Assembly: GCA_026826555.1 (NCBI GenBank)
Contig: JAKSZT010054215.1
Location: 21,953,480-22,017,479 of the forward strand
Reading direction: 5' to 3'
DNA length: 64,000 nucleotides
Origin: Tolypeutes matacus
Taxonomy: Eukaryota; Chordata; Mammalia; Cingulata; Chlamyphoridae
In this document: piece by piece, positions 1 through 11,217 of the stretch
Position numbering within the stretch: the stretch's first letter is position 1
How the letters are laid out: each line of letters opens with the position of its first letter
Program-made: the position numbers and the translations under genes
The notes under the pieces: model-generated
Told to the model about the DNA's origin: nothing
What the model saw: only the letters and a program-made list of their open reading frames with translations
The model's database searches: none

Positions 1-33
1 CTGCTTTTTCATTGGAGAGTTTAATCCATTTAC
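1..33 (-). mobile_element. L1M fragment (ORF2 start region), left edge of window
   Basis: This is antisense L1 sequence corresponding to the region around the ORF2 start. The same phrase recurs inside the other antisense L1s near 8955 and 14103. It continues at 1027 after a retroposon insertion that duplicated TCCATTTAC (25-33 and 1027-1035). It is the oldest layer of the nested L1 block. Confidence 0.75.
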
Positions 34-319
34 CTTTTTTTTTTTTGTTTTCCAAAGGTCACATTTTATTGGAATTTTTTTTTTTAATTAACAGCAAACA
101 GAAGTTGTACTGACTGTGTACACAGGGGGCAATTCTGATACTGGAGCACTTCCTTCACAAAGAGCAATTTCCAGGTAGAAGTTATCAACAAGGAATACAA
201 TATCAGTATTGGGCTGGAATGACTATGTATCTTAGTACTTCCCCCCTAGGTCTGGCTCTATCCCTCTCCCTTGGGAAAAGAACAATGACCAAGAATACCA
301 AGTCCCTCCCACCTATCTT

Positions 320-809
320 ATTTATTTATTTATTTTAAAGATTATTTATTTACTTTTATCCATTTTTACCCTACTTCTCTACCCCCCACCCCCATTTTTG
401 CTGTTTCTGTGTCCATTCGCTGGGCAACTCTCTGTGTCCGTTTCCTGCCCTCTCTTCCCATCCTTCTCCTCCTGTCTTCATGGGGATTTGATCCTCAGAA
501 TCTCCGATGTGGAAGAGAGGCGTCCTACCGCCTGCGCCACCTTAGTTCCTGGTCTCTCGGTGCGTCTCGTCTTGGCTCTCCCTTGTGTCACTTTCCTATT
601 ATGTCATCATCTTGCTGTGTGGCTTGTGGGGCCTGAGGGGCTCACCCACATGCAGGGCCTGAAAACACACCTGCACACGGGACCTGGCAGCCTGTGTACT
701 TCTATATTTTTCTTTTTTTTCCTTCTTACCAGGAGGTCCCGGGGATTGAACTCAGGTCCTGCCGTATGGGAGATGGACGCCCAACCATTTGAGCCACATC
801 TATCCCCCT
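320..809 (-). mobile_element. Long two-headed tRNA-derived SINE (DAS type) inside composite copy 1
   Basis: On the minus strand the first tRNA-like head has an A box (TGGCTCAAATGG) and a B box (GTTCAATCCC type). A linker of two to three ~25-bp repeats follows, then a second tRNA-like head and an A-rich tail. The same SINE lies at the same internal position in the other two composite copies. It was therefore probably part of the mobilised unit and not an independent insertion here. Confidence 0.8.
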
Positions 810-915
810 ACTATATCTCTTAAGGTTGACCAAAGGTACCTAGAGTTACAGTCACTTCCCATACAGGATGGTCATATAATAAATCAGGCTTGGTTTATCA
901 CCAGCATTCTAAAAA

Positions 916-944
916 CCAGACCTAGGGAGAAAAACTAGGTCTGG
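916..944 (-). other. Perfect 10-bp hairpin in composite 5' module (copy 1)
   Basis: CCAGACCTAG (916-925) and CTAGGTCTGG (935-944) are exact reverse complements around a 9-base loop. The same stems and loop occur at 19481-19509 and 38172-38200. A second hairpin, CCTGAT/ATCAGG with a 9-base loop, lies nearer the unit's 5' end. Confidence 0.85.
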
Positions 945-1026
945 GGACATATGCATGGTTCCTAATATAGTGAATGTTTAGTCTACCCTGATTATCACAA
1001 AATCAGGACAGCGAGAATATTCGCAT

Positions 1027-1778
1027 TCCATTTACATTTAAGGAAATTAGAGTTAAGGCAAGATTTACTTCTGCCATTTTGCTAACTGCTTTTCTAACTT
1101 ACCCCTTTTTGTCCCTCCTTTCCTCCGTTATTGCTTTTCTTTTAGTTTAGAGCCGTTTTGAGTCCCTTATCCTCCCTTTCTGTGTGGATTTTTAAGATAT
1201 TTTCTTTATGGTTATCCTAGAGATCACATTTAGCTTACTAAATCTATTATAGTATAGTTTGTGTTGATTCCAACTTGATATCAATAGCCTACACATACCT
1301 GGTACATATTTACCTCCATCCCTCCCTTTTATGTTATTCATGTCACAGATTACATCTTTTAAAAAAAGATTTATTTATTTATCACCCCCCCCGACCCACC
1401 CCACCGCCCTGTTTTGTGCTTGCTGTCTGCTCTCTGGGTGTTCTTCTGTGTCTGCTTGTCTTCTCTTTAGGGAGCACCAGGAAACCAATCCTGGGACCTT
1501 CCGGAGTGGAGAGAGGTGCTCAATCTCTTGTGCCACCTCAGCTCCCTGGTCTGCTGCATCTCTTCTTGTTTCTCTTCTGTGTCTCTTTTTGTTGCATCAT
1601 CTTGCTGTGCCAGCTCTCCACATGAGCCAGCTTGCTTTTTCACCAGGAGACCTCGAGAATTGAACCCTGGACCTCCTATATGGTAGACGGGAGCCTAATC
1701 ACTTGAGCCACTTCCACTTCTCTCACAGATTACATCTTTATGCATTGTGTGCCCAGTAACAAAGATTTACACTTGTTT
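1027..1778 (-). mobile_element. L1M, ancient, inter-ORF / ORF1-side segment (split by a SINE)
   Basis: This is antisense L1M sequence continuing from 33. It matches the region between ORF1 and ORF2 of old mammalian L1s, including the stretch reading ATTACATCTTTATGCATTGTG near 1730. A SINE with a 17-bp TSD interrupts it at 1360-1722, and L1-B interrupts it at 1779. The same element resumes at 16287. Confidence 0.75.
1360..1722 (-). mobile_element. tRNA-derived SINE (DAS type, diverged dimer)
   Basis: It is flanked by a perfect 17-bp TSD, TCACAGATTACATCTTT (1343-1359 and 1723-1739). On the minus strand there are two tRNA-like heads, each with a B-box-like motif, and an A-rich tail (plus-strand ttatttattt near 1370). 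It interrupts the old antisense L1M. Confidence 0.9.
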
Positions 1779-1799
1779 GCTTTCTTTTTTTTTTTTTTT

Positions 1800-2410
1800 A
1801 ACCTATCAATTTTATTGATACATATTAATAAAGCATAAATCCATCCAAAGTTTACAATCAATGGTATTCGGTGTATTCACATATTTATGCATTCATCATT
1901 TCAGTCATTCTTAGAGAACTTTCGTTATTCCAATAATAATAATAAACAAAAAACAAACAAAACTCATTACCTCTCAGACTCTCTATGCTTCCCCTGCCGT
2001 ACATAGCTGCTATTGTTTTCTTCTCTCCAGTATATTTGTATTTATGTTTTGTAAAAACAGTCTTATATATGCAATATCACCCATATTCATGTTTTACATG
2101 AGGTTTTACTATCTTATACAGTCCTAGGTTACAGTTTTTAGTTTTCCTTCTAGTAATATACATGACCTTAGACTTTCCCTTTCAACCACTGTCATACCCA
2201 TAAAACAGCATTGCTAGTTACAAACACCATGATATGCTTTAACCATTTCTATTCATTTCCAAAGATTTACAAACAATTTTTTACCAATTCTGCACAGATT
2301 AATCCTCAGCTTTCCATTCTCTACCCTCCTATTTTCTGGTGACCTAAATTCTAATTATTAACTCCATGAGTTTACACAGTATATTTAGTTCATAACAGTG
2401 CAATCATACA
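1800..2410 (-). mobile_element. 3' UTR of L1-B
   Basis: This stretch lies between the poly(A) end and the last ORF2 codons. A closely similar 3' UTR is found at ~60700-61100, so L1-B and L1-G belong to the same subfamily. It is unlike the short 3' UTR of L1-C (5023-5225) and L1-E. Confidence 0.65.
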
Positions 2411-3360
2411 GTATTTGTCCTTTTGTGTCTGGCTTGCTTCACTCAACTTTTGGCAATTGTGAATAAGGCCATAGGAACATTGGTGTGCAGATGTTTGTTT
2501 GTGTTTCTGCTCTCAGTTCTTCTGGGTATATACCTAGCAATGGTATTGCCAGGTCACATGGCAAGTCTACATTCAGCTTCCTTAGGAACTGCCAAACAGT
2601 CCTCCACAGTAGCTGTACCATTCTACATTCTCACCAACAGTAAATAAGCATTCCTATCTCTCCATATCCTCTCCAATATTTACAGTCTTGCAACTTTTTA
2701 ATAGAGGCCAGTCTAATAAGTATGAAATGATATCTCATGTAGTTTTGATTTGCATTCCCTAATCACTAGCGATGCTGAGCATTTCTTCATGTGTTTCTTC
2801 ACCATTTATATTTCTTCTTTGGACAATTGTCTTTTCAAATCTTTTGTCCATTTTTAAAAATTGGGTAGTTTGTCTTTTTATTGTTGAGTTGTATGATCCC
2901 TTTGTATATCATGGATATTAAATCCTTATCAGATATGTGATTGCTAAATATTTTCTCCCATTGAGTCAGATGCTTTTTCACCCTTTTGACCAAGTCCTTT
3001 GAGGTGGAAAAAGTGTTTAATTTTGAGGAGGTCCCACTTATCTATTCTTCCTTTTGTTGCTCGTGCTTTGTGCATAAGGTTTAAGAAACTAAGGCCTACC
3101 ACAAGATCTTGAAGATGTTTTCCTACATTTTCTTCTAAGAGTTTTATGGTTGTCACTTTAACATTTAGGTCTTTGATCCATTTTGAGTTAATTTTTATAT
3201 AAGGTATGACATGAGGGTCCTCTTTCTTTCTTTTGGATATGGATATTCTGTTCTCCCAGCACCATTTGTTGAATAGACTCTTCTGGCCCAGCTGGGAGGG
3301 CTTAACAGCCTTGTCAAAAATCATTTGGCTGTAGATGTGAGAGTCTTTTTCTGGGTTCTT

Positions 3361-3535
3361 TTTTTAAAGATTTTATTTATTTATTCATTTATCCCCCCCT
3401 TGCTGCTTGTGCTTGCTGGGTCAGCTAACCACACCGTGCAGGCGGGCTTGCCTTCACCAGGAGGCCCCGGGAACCGAACCCGGGGCCTCCCATATGGTAA
3501 ACGGGAGCCCTACTGATTGAGCCACAGCCGCTTCC
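3361..3535 (-). mobile_element. Short tRNA-derived SINE (DAS type)
   Basis: On the minus strand the tRNA-like head reads GTGGCTCAATCAGTAGGGC with a B box GGTTCGGTTCCC. A ~60-base body and an A/T-rich tail follow. An approximate 16-bp TSD (CTTTTTCTGGGTTCTT 3345-3360, with two differences in 3536-3551) marks the insertion into L1-B ORF2. Near-identical copies lie at 14949, 22268, 41079 and 61499. Confidence 0.9.
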
Positions 3536-4247
3536 CTTTTTCTGAATTCTTGATTAGGTTCCATTGGTCATTGTGTCTGTCTTTATGCCAGTACCATGCT
3601 GTTTTTACTACTGTAGCTAAGTAATATGCTTTAAAGTCTGGAAGTGAGAGTCCTCTAACTTCGTTTTCCTTTTTTAAAGAACTTTTTGGCTATTTGGGGC
3701 CCCTTACCCTTCCAAATAAATTTCATCATTGGTTTTTCCACTTCTGCAAAAAAGGCTGTTGGGATTTTTATTGGGATTGCATTGAATCTGTAAATCAGTT
3801 TGGTTAGAATTGACATCTTAATGATATTTAGTTTTCCAATCCATGAACATAGCATGTCCTTCAATTTACTTAAGTCTTCCTCAGTTTCTTTTAGCGATGT
3901 TTTGTAGTTTTCTAAATACAGGTCCTTTATGTCCTTGGTTAAGTTTATTTCTAAATATTTGATTGTTTTAGTTGCTATTATAAATGGATTTTTTTTTTCT
4001 GATTTCCTCCTCAGATTGCACATCAGTAGTATATGGGAAACGCTATTGATTTTTGCATATTAATCTTGTATCTGGCCATGTTGCTGAACTCTTCTATTAG
4101 TTCTAGTAGCTTTGTTGTGTATTTTCAGGAGATTCTAGATATAGGATCATATCATCAGTGAATAGGGAAAGTTTTATTTCTTCCTTCCTATTTGGGTGTC
4201 TTTTATTTCTTTATCTAGCCTAATTTCTCTGTCTAGAACATCTAACA

Positions 4248-4615
4248 CAGGGGTTCTTAACCAGGGGACCAAGGACCTCCAAGATGTCCGTGGAAAGATT
4301 TCAGGGATCTGTGAACTTGAATTGAAAAAAATCAACTTATCTTTATTTTCTCTGATTCTAGCTGAAATCTAGCATTTCCTTCACTTATGAATATATGCTA
4401 TAATTTATAGTAGTATTCATTTCATATCACATTATAGTTGTAGCATATCTCGAAAAATCACTTATTCTCATCAATACTTCGAAATTATGGTAGTTGTTAG
4501 ACCCATCGTTAGTTGAGTGTCATAAAACTATCTGCCACTACATTCTGAGAATGGGCTCATGGTTTTCACTTGACTGGCAAAGGGGTCTGTGGAACATAAT
4601 AGTTAAGAAATACTG
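4248..4615. mobile_element. hAT-Charlie-like MITE
   Basis: Terminal inverted repeats are CAGGGGTTCTTAACCA on the left and CAGTATTTCTTAACTA at the right end read inward. The flanking 8-mers are ATCTAACA and CTATAGCA, a degenerate TSD. The ends resemble the elements at 51937 and 56773. It carries no transposase, so it is non-autonomous, and it lies inside L1-B ORF2. Confidence 0.7.
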
Positions 4616-5224
4616 CTATAGCACAATATTGAATAACAATTATGACAGTGGGCATCTGTGTCTTTTTCCTGATATCAGAAGGAAAACTTTCAGTCTTTCA
4701 GTCTTTCAACATTGAGTACAATGCTAGCTATAGGTTTTTCATATATGCACTTTATCATATTGAGAAATCTTCCTTCTATTCCTATCTTGTGGATTTTTTT
4801 TTTTCTTCAAGAAAATGTGCTGTATTTTGTTAAATGCCTTTCCTGCATTAATCGAGAGGATCATGTGATTTGTCCTCTTCAATTTATCAGTCTGGTTTAT
4901 TAATTGATTTTCTTGTGTTGAACCATGCTTGCAAACCTGGGGTAAAACCCACTTCATTGTAGTGTATAATTATTTTAATGTGCTTTTGTATTCTGTTTGC
5001 AAGTATTTTCTTAATGATTTTTTTTAAACTTTATTTTGTACATTTAATAATTGAAAACATAAGCAATTAAAAACTAAAAAGTAAACACAGATGAATAAAT
5101 ATATACATTTCTCAATTAAATGTAATGGATACATGTAAATTTTGTTGTTGTTGTTGTTTTTTTTTTTTGTGACTCAAACAATATATTACACAATATATTA
5201 GGTTCATAGTAACGCATTCATACA

Positions 5225-8200
5225 GTATTTGTCCTTTTGTGTCTGGCTTGCTTCACTCAACATAATGTCCTCCAGGTTCATCCATGTTGCCATATGCTTT
5301 ATGACTTCATTTCTTCTTAACAGCTGCATAATATTCCATCGTGTGAATAGACCACAGTTTGTTTATCCATTCATCAGTTGATGGACACCTGGGTTGTTTC
5401 CAACTTTTGGCAATGCTGAATAATGTGGCTATGAACATCGGTGTGCAGATGTCTGTTCGTGTCACTGCTCTCAGTTCTTCTGGGTATATACCCAGTAGTG
5501 GTATCGCAGGGTCACATGGCGAGTCTATATTCAACTTCTTTAGGAACTGCCAAACAGTCCTCCATAGTGGTTGTACCATCCTGCATTCCCACCAACAGTG
5601 AAGAAGTGTTCCTATATCTCCACATCCTCTCCAACACTTGTAGTTCTCTGTCTTTTTCATAGTGGACATTCTGATAGGTGTGAAATGATATCTCATTGTA
5701 GTTTTGATTTGCATTTCCCTAATCATGAGTGATGTTGAGCATTTCTTCATGTGTTTTTTTTTTTTTTGCCATTTGTATTTCTTCTTTGGAGAAATGTCTA
5801 TTCAAGTCTTTGGCCCATTTTTTAATTGGGTCATTTGTCTTTTTATTGTTGAGTTGTAACATCTCTTTATATATCCTGGATATTAAACCCTTATCAGATA
5901 TGTGATTTCCAAATATTTTTTCCCATTGAGTTGGCTGCCTTTTCACCCTTCTGACAAATTCCTGTGAGATGCAAAAGTATTTAATTTTGAGGAGGTCCCA
6001 TTTATCTACTTTTTCTTTTGTTGCACGTGCTTTGGGTGTGAGGTCCAAGAAACCACCAAGGTCTTGAAGATGTTTCCCTACATTTTCTTCCAGTAGTTTT
6101 ATGGTCCTGGCTTTTATATTTAGATCTTTGATCCATTTTGAGTTGATTCTTGTATAGGGGGTGAGATAGGGGTCCTCTTTCATTCTTTTGGTTATAGATA
6201 TCCAGTTCTCCCAACACCATTTGTTGAAAAGACTGTTTTTTCCCATCAGCGTGGGCTTGGTAGGTTTGTCAAAAACCAGTTGACTGTATAGGTGAGGGTT
6301 TATTTCCGGATTCTCAATTCTATTCCACTGATCGATATGTCTATCTTTATGCCAGTACCATGCTGTTTTGACTACTGTAGCTTTGTAATATGTTTCAAGA
6401 TCAGGCAGCGAAATTCCTCCCACATTGCTCTTCTTTTTTAGAATGCTTTTGGCTATTTGGGTGCACTTACCCTTCCAGATGAATTTGGTAATTGCCTTCT
6501 CTAATTCTGTAAAGTAAGCTGTTGGGATTTTGATTGGTATTGCATTGAACCTATAAATCAGTTTGGGCAAGATTGACATCTTCACGATATTTATTCTTCC
6601 AATCCATGAACACGGAATGTCTTTCCATTTGTTTAGGTCTTTTAAAATTTCTTTTAGCATTGTTTTGTAGTTTTCTGCATATAGGTCCTATACTTCCTTG
6701 GTTAAATTAACTCCTAGGTATTTGAGTCTTTTTGTTGCTATTGAAAATGGAATTTTTCTCCTGATTTCCTCCTCAGATTGTTCAGTACTAGTGTACAAAA
6801 ACATTACTGATTTTTGCATGTTGATCTTATATCCTGCCACTTTGCTGAACTCATTTATTAGTTCAAGTAGCTTTGTTGTGGATACTTCAGGATTTTCTAA
6901 ATACAGGATCATGTCATCCGCAAACAGTGAGAGTTTTACTTCCTCTTTTCCTATTTGGACGCCTTTAATTTTTTTGTCTTGTCTAACTGCCCTCGCTAGA
7001 ACTTCTAGTACAATGTTGAATAACAATGATGACAGTGGGCATCCTTGTCTTGTTCCTGATCTTAGGGGGAAAGCTTTCAACCTTTCCCCATTGAGTATGA
7101 TGTTGGCTGTGGGTTTTTCATATTTGCCTTTTATCATATTGAGGAATTTTCCTTTTATTCCTATCTTTTAAAGTATTTTTATCAAAAAAGGATGTTGGAT
7201 TTTGTGGAATGCCTTTTCTGCATCTATTGAGATGATCATGTGGTTTTTTTCCTTCAATTTTTTAATGTGGTGTATTACATTGATTGATTTTCTTATGTTG
7301 AACCAGCCTTGCATACCAGGAATAAATCCCACTTGGTCGTGATGTATAAGTCTTTTGATATGCTGTTGGATTCGATTTGCAAGTATTTTGTTGAGAATTT
7401 TTGCATCTATGTTCATGAGAGAGATTGGTTTGTAATTTTCTTTTCTTGTGGAATCTTTATCTGGCTTTGGTATTAGGGTGATGTTGGCTTCATAAAATGT
7501 GTTGGGTAATTTTCCCTCCTCTTCGATTTTTTGGAAGAGTTTAACAGGATTGGTGTTAATTCTTTTAGAAATGCTTGGTAGAACTCACTTGTGAAGCCAT
7601 CTGGTCCTGGACTTTTCTTTGCCGGGAGATTTTTGATGACGGATTCAATCTCTTTAATTGTGATTGGTTTGTTAAGTTCTTGTATTTCTTGTTGTATCAG
7701 TGTAGGTTGGTTATGAGTTTCTAGAAATTTGTCCATTTCATCCAGGTTGTCTAGTTTGTTGGCATATAATTTCTCATAATATCCTCTTATGATTCTTTTT
7801 ATTTCTGTGAGGTCATTTGTGATTTCCCCCCTTTCTTTTCTGATTGTATTTATTTGCATCTTCTTTCTTTTTTTCTTCGTTAGTCTAGCGAGGGGTTTGT
7901 CAATTTTATTGATCTTCTCAAAGAACCAGCTTTTGGTTTTGTTGATTTTCTCTATTGCTTTTTTGTTCTCATTTTCATTTATTTCCACTCTAATCTTTAT
8001 TATTTCTTTCCTTCTTTTTGCTTTGGGATTGGTTTGCTGTTCTTTTTCTAGTTTCTCAAGTTGTTCAGTTAAATATTTGAGTTTAGCTCTTTCTTGTTTC
8101 TTAATATAGGCATTTAGGGCTATAAATTTCCCTCTCAAGACTGCCTTTGCTGTATCCCATAAGTTTTGATATGTTGTGTTCTCATTTTCATTTGTCTCAA

Positions 8201-9018
8201 TATATTTACTGATTTCACTTGCAATTTCTTCTTTGACCCACTGAATATTTAGGAGTGTGTTGTTCAGTCTCCACACATTTGCAAATTTACTTTTTTCCTG
8301 TCTGTTATTGATTTCTAGTTTCATTCCATTATGATCTGAGAAGGTGCTTTGTATAATTTCAATCTTTTCATATTTATTGAGAGTTGTATTGTGACCTAAC
8401 ATGTGGTCTGTCCTGGAGAAAGATCCATGGGCACTTGAGAAGAATGTATAACCCTCTGAGTTTGGATGCGGTGTTCTGTATATGTCTGTTAGGTCTAACT
8501 TGTTTATCATATTGTTCAAGTTCTCTGTTTCCTTGTTGATCTTCTGTATAGTTGTTCTATCTTATGATGTGAGAGGGGTGTTGAAGTCTCCGATGATTAT
8601 TGTAGAAATGTCTATTTCTCCCTTCAGTTTTGCCAGTTTGTCTCATATATTTTGGGGCACCCTGATTAGGTGTGTAGATATTTATGACTGTTATATCTTC
8701 CTGGAGGATCGTCCCTTTTATTAATATATAATGGCCTTCCACATCTCTTATCACTTTTTTGCATTTGAAGTCTGTTTTGTCTGATATTAGTATAGCTACC
8801 CCTGCTCTTTTCTGTTTACTATTCGCATGGAGTATCTTTTTCCAACCTTTTACTTTCAGCTGGCTTGTATCCTTGTGTCTGAGGTGAGTTTCTTGTAAGC
8901 AGCATATGGATGGCTCATGTTTTTTTATCCATTCTGTCAGCCTGTATCTTTTGATTGGGGAATTTAATCCATTCACATTCAATGATATTACTGAAAATGC
9001 ACTATTTATTCCCTCCAT
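5225..9018 (-). pseudogene. L1-C ORF2 (endonuclease-reverse transcriptase), frameshifted
   Basis: The start at 9018 gives MEGINSAFSVISLNVNGLNS, the family's N-terminal endonuclease signature. Blocks in order are: endonuclease 9018-8557 with LQETH; 8519-7473 with the SDHN endonuclease motif and the [13 protein letters not shown] block before the RT; 7416-7168; 7137-6688 with the RT catalytic FADDMILYL; 6660-5719; and 5750-5307, the C-terminal cysteine-rich region ([18 protein letters not shown]). Full length would be about 1,260 residues, normal for L1. At least five frame changes make it non-functional. Near 5320 an extra T relative to L1-E shifts the C-terminus. Confidence 0.9.
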
Positions 9019-9099
9019 TTTATTCTTTGGTTTTCATAAGTCATCTTATTTTTGTCTTTCTTTTTATTCTTTTGGTTATTCTTTCTGCTTTTCTCTCTT

Positions 9100-10167
9100 C
9101 TATATTCTCCTCCAAGTCTCTCTCTCCTGTCTTTTTCTTTCAGGTTCTAAGGCTTCCTTTAATACTTCTTGCAAAGGGGGATTCTTTTTTGCAGATTCTC
9201 TTAGTTTCTGTTTGTTTGTGAATACTTTATATTCACCTTCATATTTGAAGGACAGCTTTGCTGGATAAAGAATTCTCGGCTGGCAGTTTTTCTCTTTCAG
9301 TTTCCTAATTGTATCATACCACTGTCTTCTCGCCTCCATGGTTTCTGAAGAGAAATCTGCACTAAGTCTTACTGGACGTCCTTTGTTCGTGATCGTTTGC
9401 TTCTCTCTTGCTGTTCTGAGAATTTTCTCTTTATCTTTTACATTTGACATTCTGAATAATATGTGTCTTGGCGTAGGTCTATTTAGATTTATTCTTATTG
9501 GGGTACGGTGTGCTTCTTGGATATGTAAGTTCATTTCTTTCGTGAGAGTTGAGAAATTTTCAGCTATTATTTCCTCAAATACTCTTTCTGCCCCTTTTCC
9601 TTTCTCTCCTCCTTCTGGAACTCCCATGACACGTATGTTCTTGCATTTTGTGTTGTCATTCAACTCTCTGAGCCCCTGCTCAATTTTTTCCATTCTTTTC
9701 TCTCTCTGTTCTTTTCTCTCTTCAATTTTAGCTGCTCTGTCTTCAGTATCACTTATTCTTTCTTCTATCATTTAGAGTCTTCTGTTGTATGCTTCAAATG
9801 TATTTTTTACTTCACCTATTGTGTCTTTCATTCTCATGAACTCCGTTACTTTTCTGTTCATGATTTCAAATTCTTCTTTACGTTCGCACAATGACTTCTT
9901 GATGTCATTGATCTCTTTAACTATATTCTCTTTCATCTCATTAATTTGATTTTGGAAATGTATGCTCATCTCACTGATTAGTTCTCTCAAATTCTGCATC
10001 TCTTCTGGGACTTTGCTGTATTCCTTTTCTTGGACCATGTCTTCTATTTTCTTAGTATGGCCCATAATTTTTTGCTGGTGCTTAGGCATCTGGTTAGTTT
10101 GTATTTTACTTAGATGCTCTATCTCTCTTTTATGGGGTTTTAGTGGCAGGAGGCTGTGAGTTACCAC
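9100..10167 (-). pseudogene. L1-C ORF1 (RNA-binding chaperone), one in-frame stop
   Basis: ORF1p trimerises through a coiled coil and coats L1 RNA. The frame runs for about 355 codons from the ATG at 10167, interrupted once by TAA directly before an ATG at 9771. The N-terminal half (10167-9772) is rich in charged heptad-like sequence, as expected of the coiled coil. The C-terminal half has the RRM signature (VMGVPEG) and the C-terminal domain block (REKQTITNKGRPVRL, then SSETMEARRQW). Apart from the stop I see no frame loss. Confidence 0.9.
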
Positions 10168-11217
10168 CGCTCTTTGATTTTTGGCTCAACCTTGATTGTT
10201 AGGATTGTTCTGCTGATTGCTCAAAACTGGGCACTGGACCCAGTAATTGGTTATAGAATCGTTTCCTAGGGCCTTGGGCAGGGAGGCTATAGAGGCCAGG
10301 AAAAGCCTCTCTTACTTGTTAATTTTCTTATGTGCACTTCCTTGGTCTGCCAGGAGATGGTGCTTGTTGGCAGCTCTCAATTCAATGCCTGGTCGGAGCA
10401 TATTTGTTGTGACACAGACCAGATCAATGTGATAGAGCTTCCTGTCTGGGGGCTAGGAGCCCTGTGATTCAAACTTTCTGAAACAGTTCTCCAGACTTCT
10501 TTCGTAGCGCCCCCCTTTTCCCAGCTAGGAAATATTTCCACTGTCTTCTGAATCCTCAACAATCAGTCCCTGTTAGTAGAGGAGGAGATTGGGAGGTTTG
10601 TATATCTTTAGTCCCTTGCAGGCTCCAAGGGAAACAATGGCGCAGCCCCACCCAGCCTGGAAGAGCTCTGGGGACAGGGCAGACCAAACCTGGGAGTCCA
10701 AAGCAGGGTCAGCCCCAGGCTCTCTCTCCCCTCTCCCGTGGAGTCCTCAACAATTAGTCCAGGCTAGAAGAGAGGGAGGTTGCGAGGGTCGGATTTCTCC
10801 AGTTCTTTCTAGGCTCCCAGGGCAAACCACCATGTGGAAGGGTCCGTGGGGTTCTGCAGCCCAAATTTGCAGGTCAGAACCTGAGTCATCCTAAGGCTGT
10901 GTCCCTCTCTCTCCCCTTTCTGGGAGTGGCTGATCCCTGAAGCCCTCTTTGTCTGTGGTCGCAGGCCCAGGGGCCCGAGAATTCTGAAGAGTGTGGGGGA
11001 GGGTGTCGGCAGCAGCAGAAGCTGCTACTTGCAACTCACAGTTCTGTAGTCGCGATTTCCCTCTTCTGTCCCTCTCTCCTCTGGGTGGTGTGCAGCCTTC
11101 ACCTGCTGTCATAAACCCTAGAAGATCTATTTCGGGGCTGTTTCAGCTTGTCCTCTAGCTATTTTTCTGGAGAAGAGATTCCCATGTTTTACTAGCCCGC
11201 CATCTTCCCGGAAGTCC
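10168..11217 (-). promoter_or_regulatory. L1-C 5' UTR (internal promoter region)
   Basis: About 1.05 kb, relatively GC-rich, between the 5' end of L1-C and the ORF1 ATG. L1 5' UTRs carry an internal RNA polymerase II promoter, and that role is inferred here from position. The terminal GGACTTCCGGGAAGATGGCGG contains CCGGAAG-like (ETS) and AAGATGGC (YY1-like) words, as in other L1s. Two internal segments around 10560-10690 and 10740-10830 resemble each other and may be diverged tandem units. Confidence 0.65.

Larger units (their letters stand above)
34..1026 (-). mobile_element. Composite retroposon, copy 1 (hairpin module + long SINE + unique 3' tail)
   Basis: Read on the minus strand, this 993-bp unit has three parts. 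A 5' module (1026-810) carries two hairpins, a long DAS-type SINE follows (809-320), and a 3' tail (319-34) ends in AATAAA plus poly(A), seen as poly(T) at 35-46. It is flanked by the 9-bp TSD TCCATTTAC (25-33, 1027-1035) and splits an antisense L1M. The 5' module and SINE match the copies at 18653 and 37392, but the 3' tail does not. The tail also holds a third CCAGACCTAG decamer (plus-strand 246-255). The tail could be a processed-transcript 3' end; I cannot name a source gene. Confidence 0.75.
5023..11217 (-). mobile_element. L1-C: full-length LINE-1 (6.2 kb) nested in L1-B
   Basis: It is flanked by the perfect 15-bp TSD TTCTTAATGATTTTT (5008-5022 and 11218-11232). Its 5' end begins GGACTTCCGGGAAGATGGCGG at 11217 and its A-tail lies at 5023-5026. 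Order on the minus strand: 5' UTR 11217-10168, ORF1 10167-9100, short spacer, ORF2 9018-~5225, and a ~200-bp 3' UTR matching that of L1-E. ORF1 has one stop and ORF2 has several frame breaks. Of the L1s here it is the least decayed full-length copy. Confidence 0.93.

Noticed and set aside
34..319. Processed pseudogene of a named gene for the copy 1 tail
   Set aside because: It has the form of a processed 3' UTR, but I cannot identify a source transcript from the sequence, so I leave it unnamed.
398..823. 141-codon frame as a small secreted protein
   Set aside because: It lies wholly within an antisense SINE; near-identical frames recur at 18949 and 37742 for the same reason.
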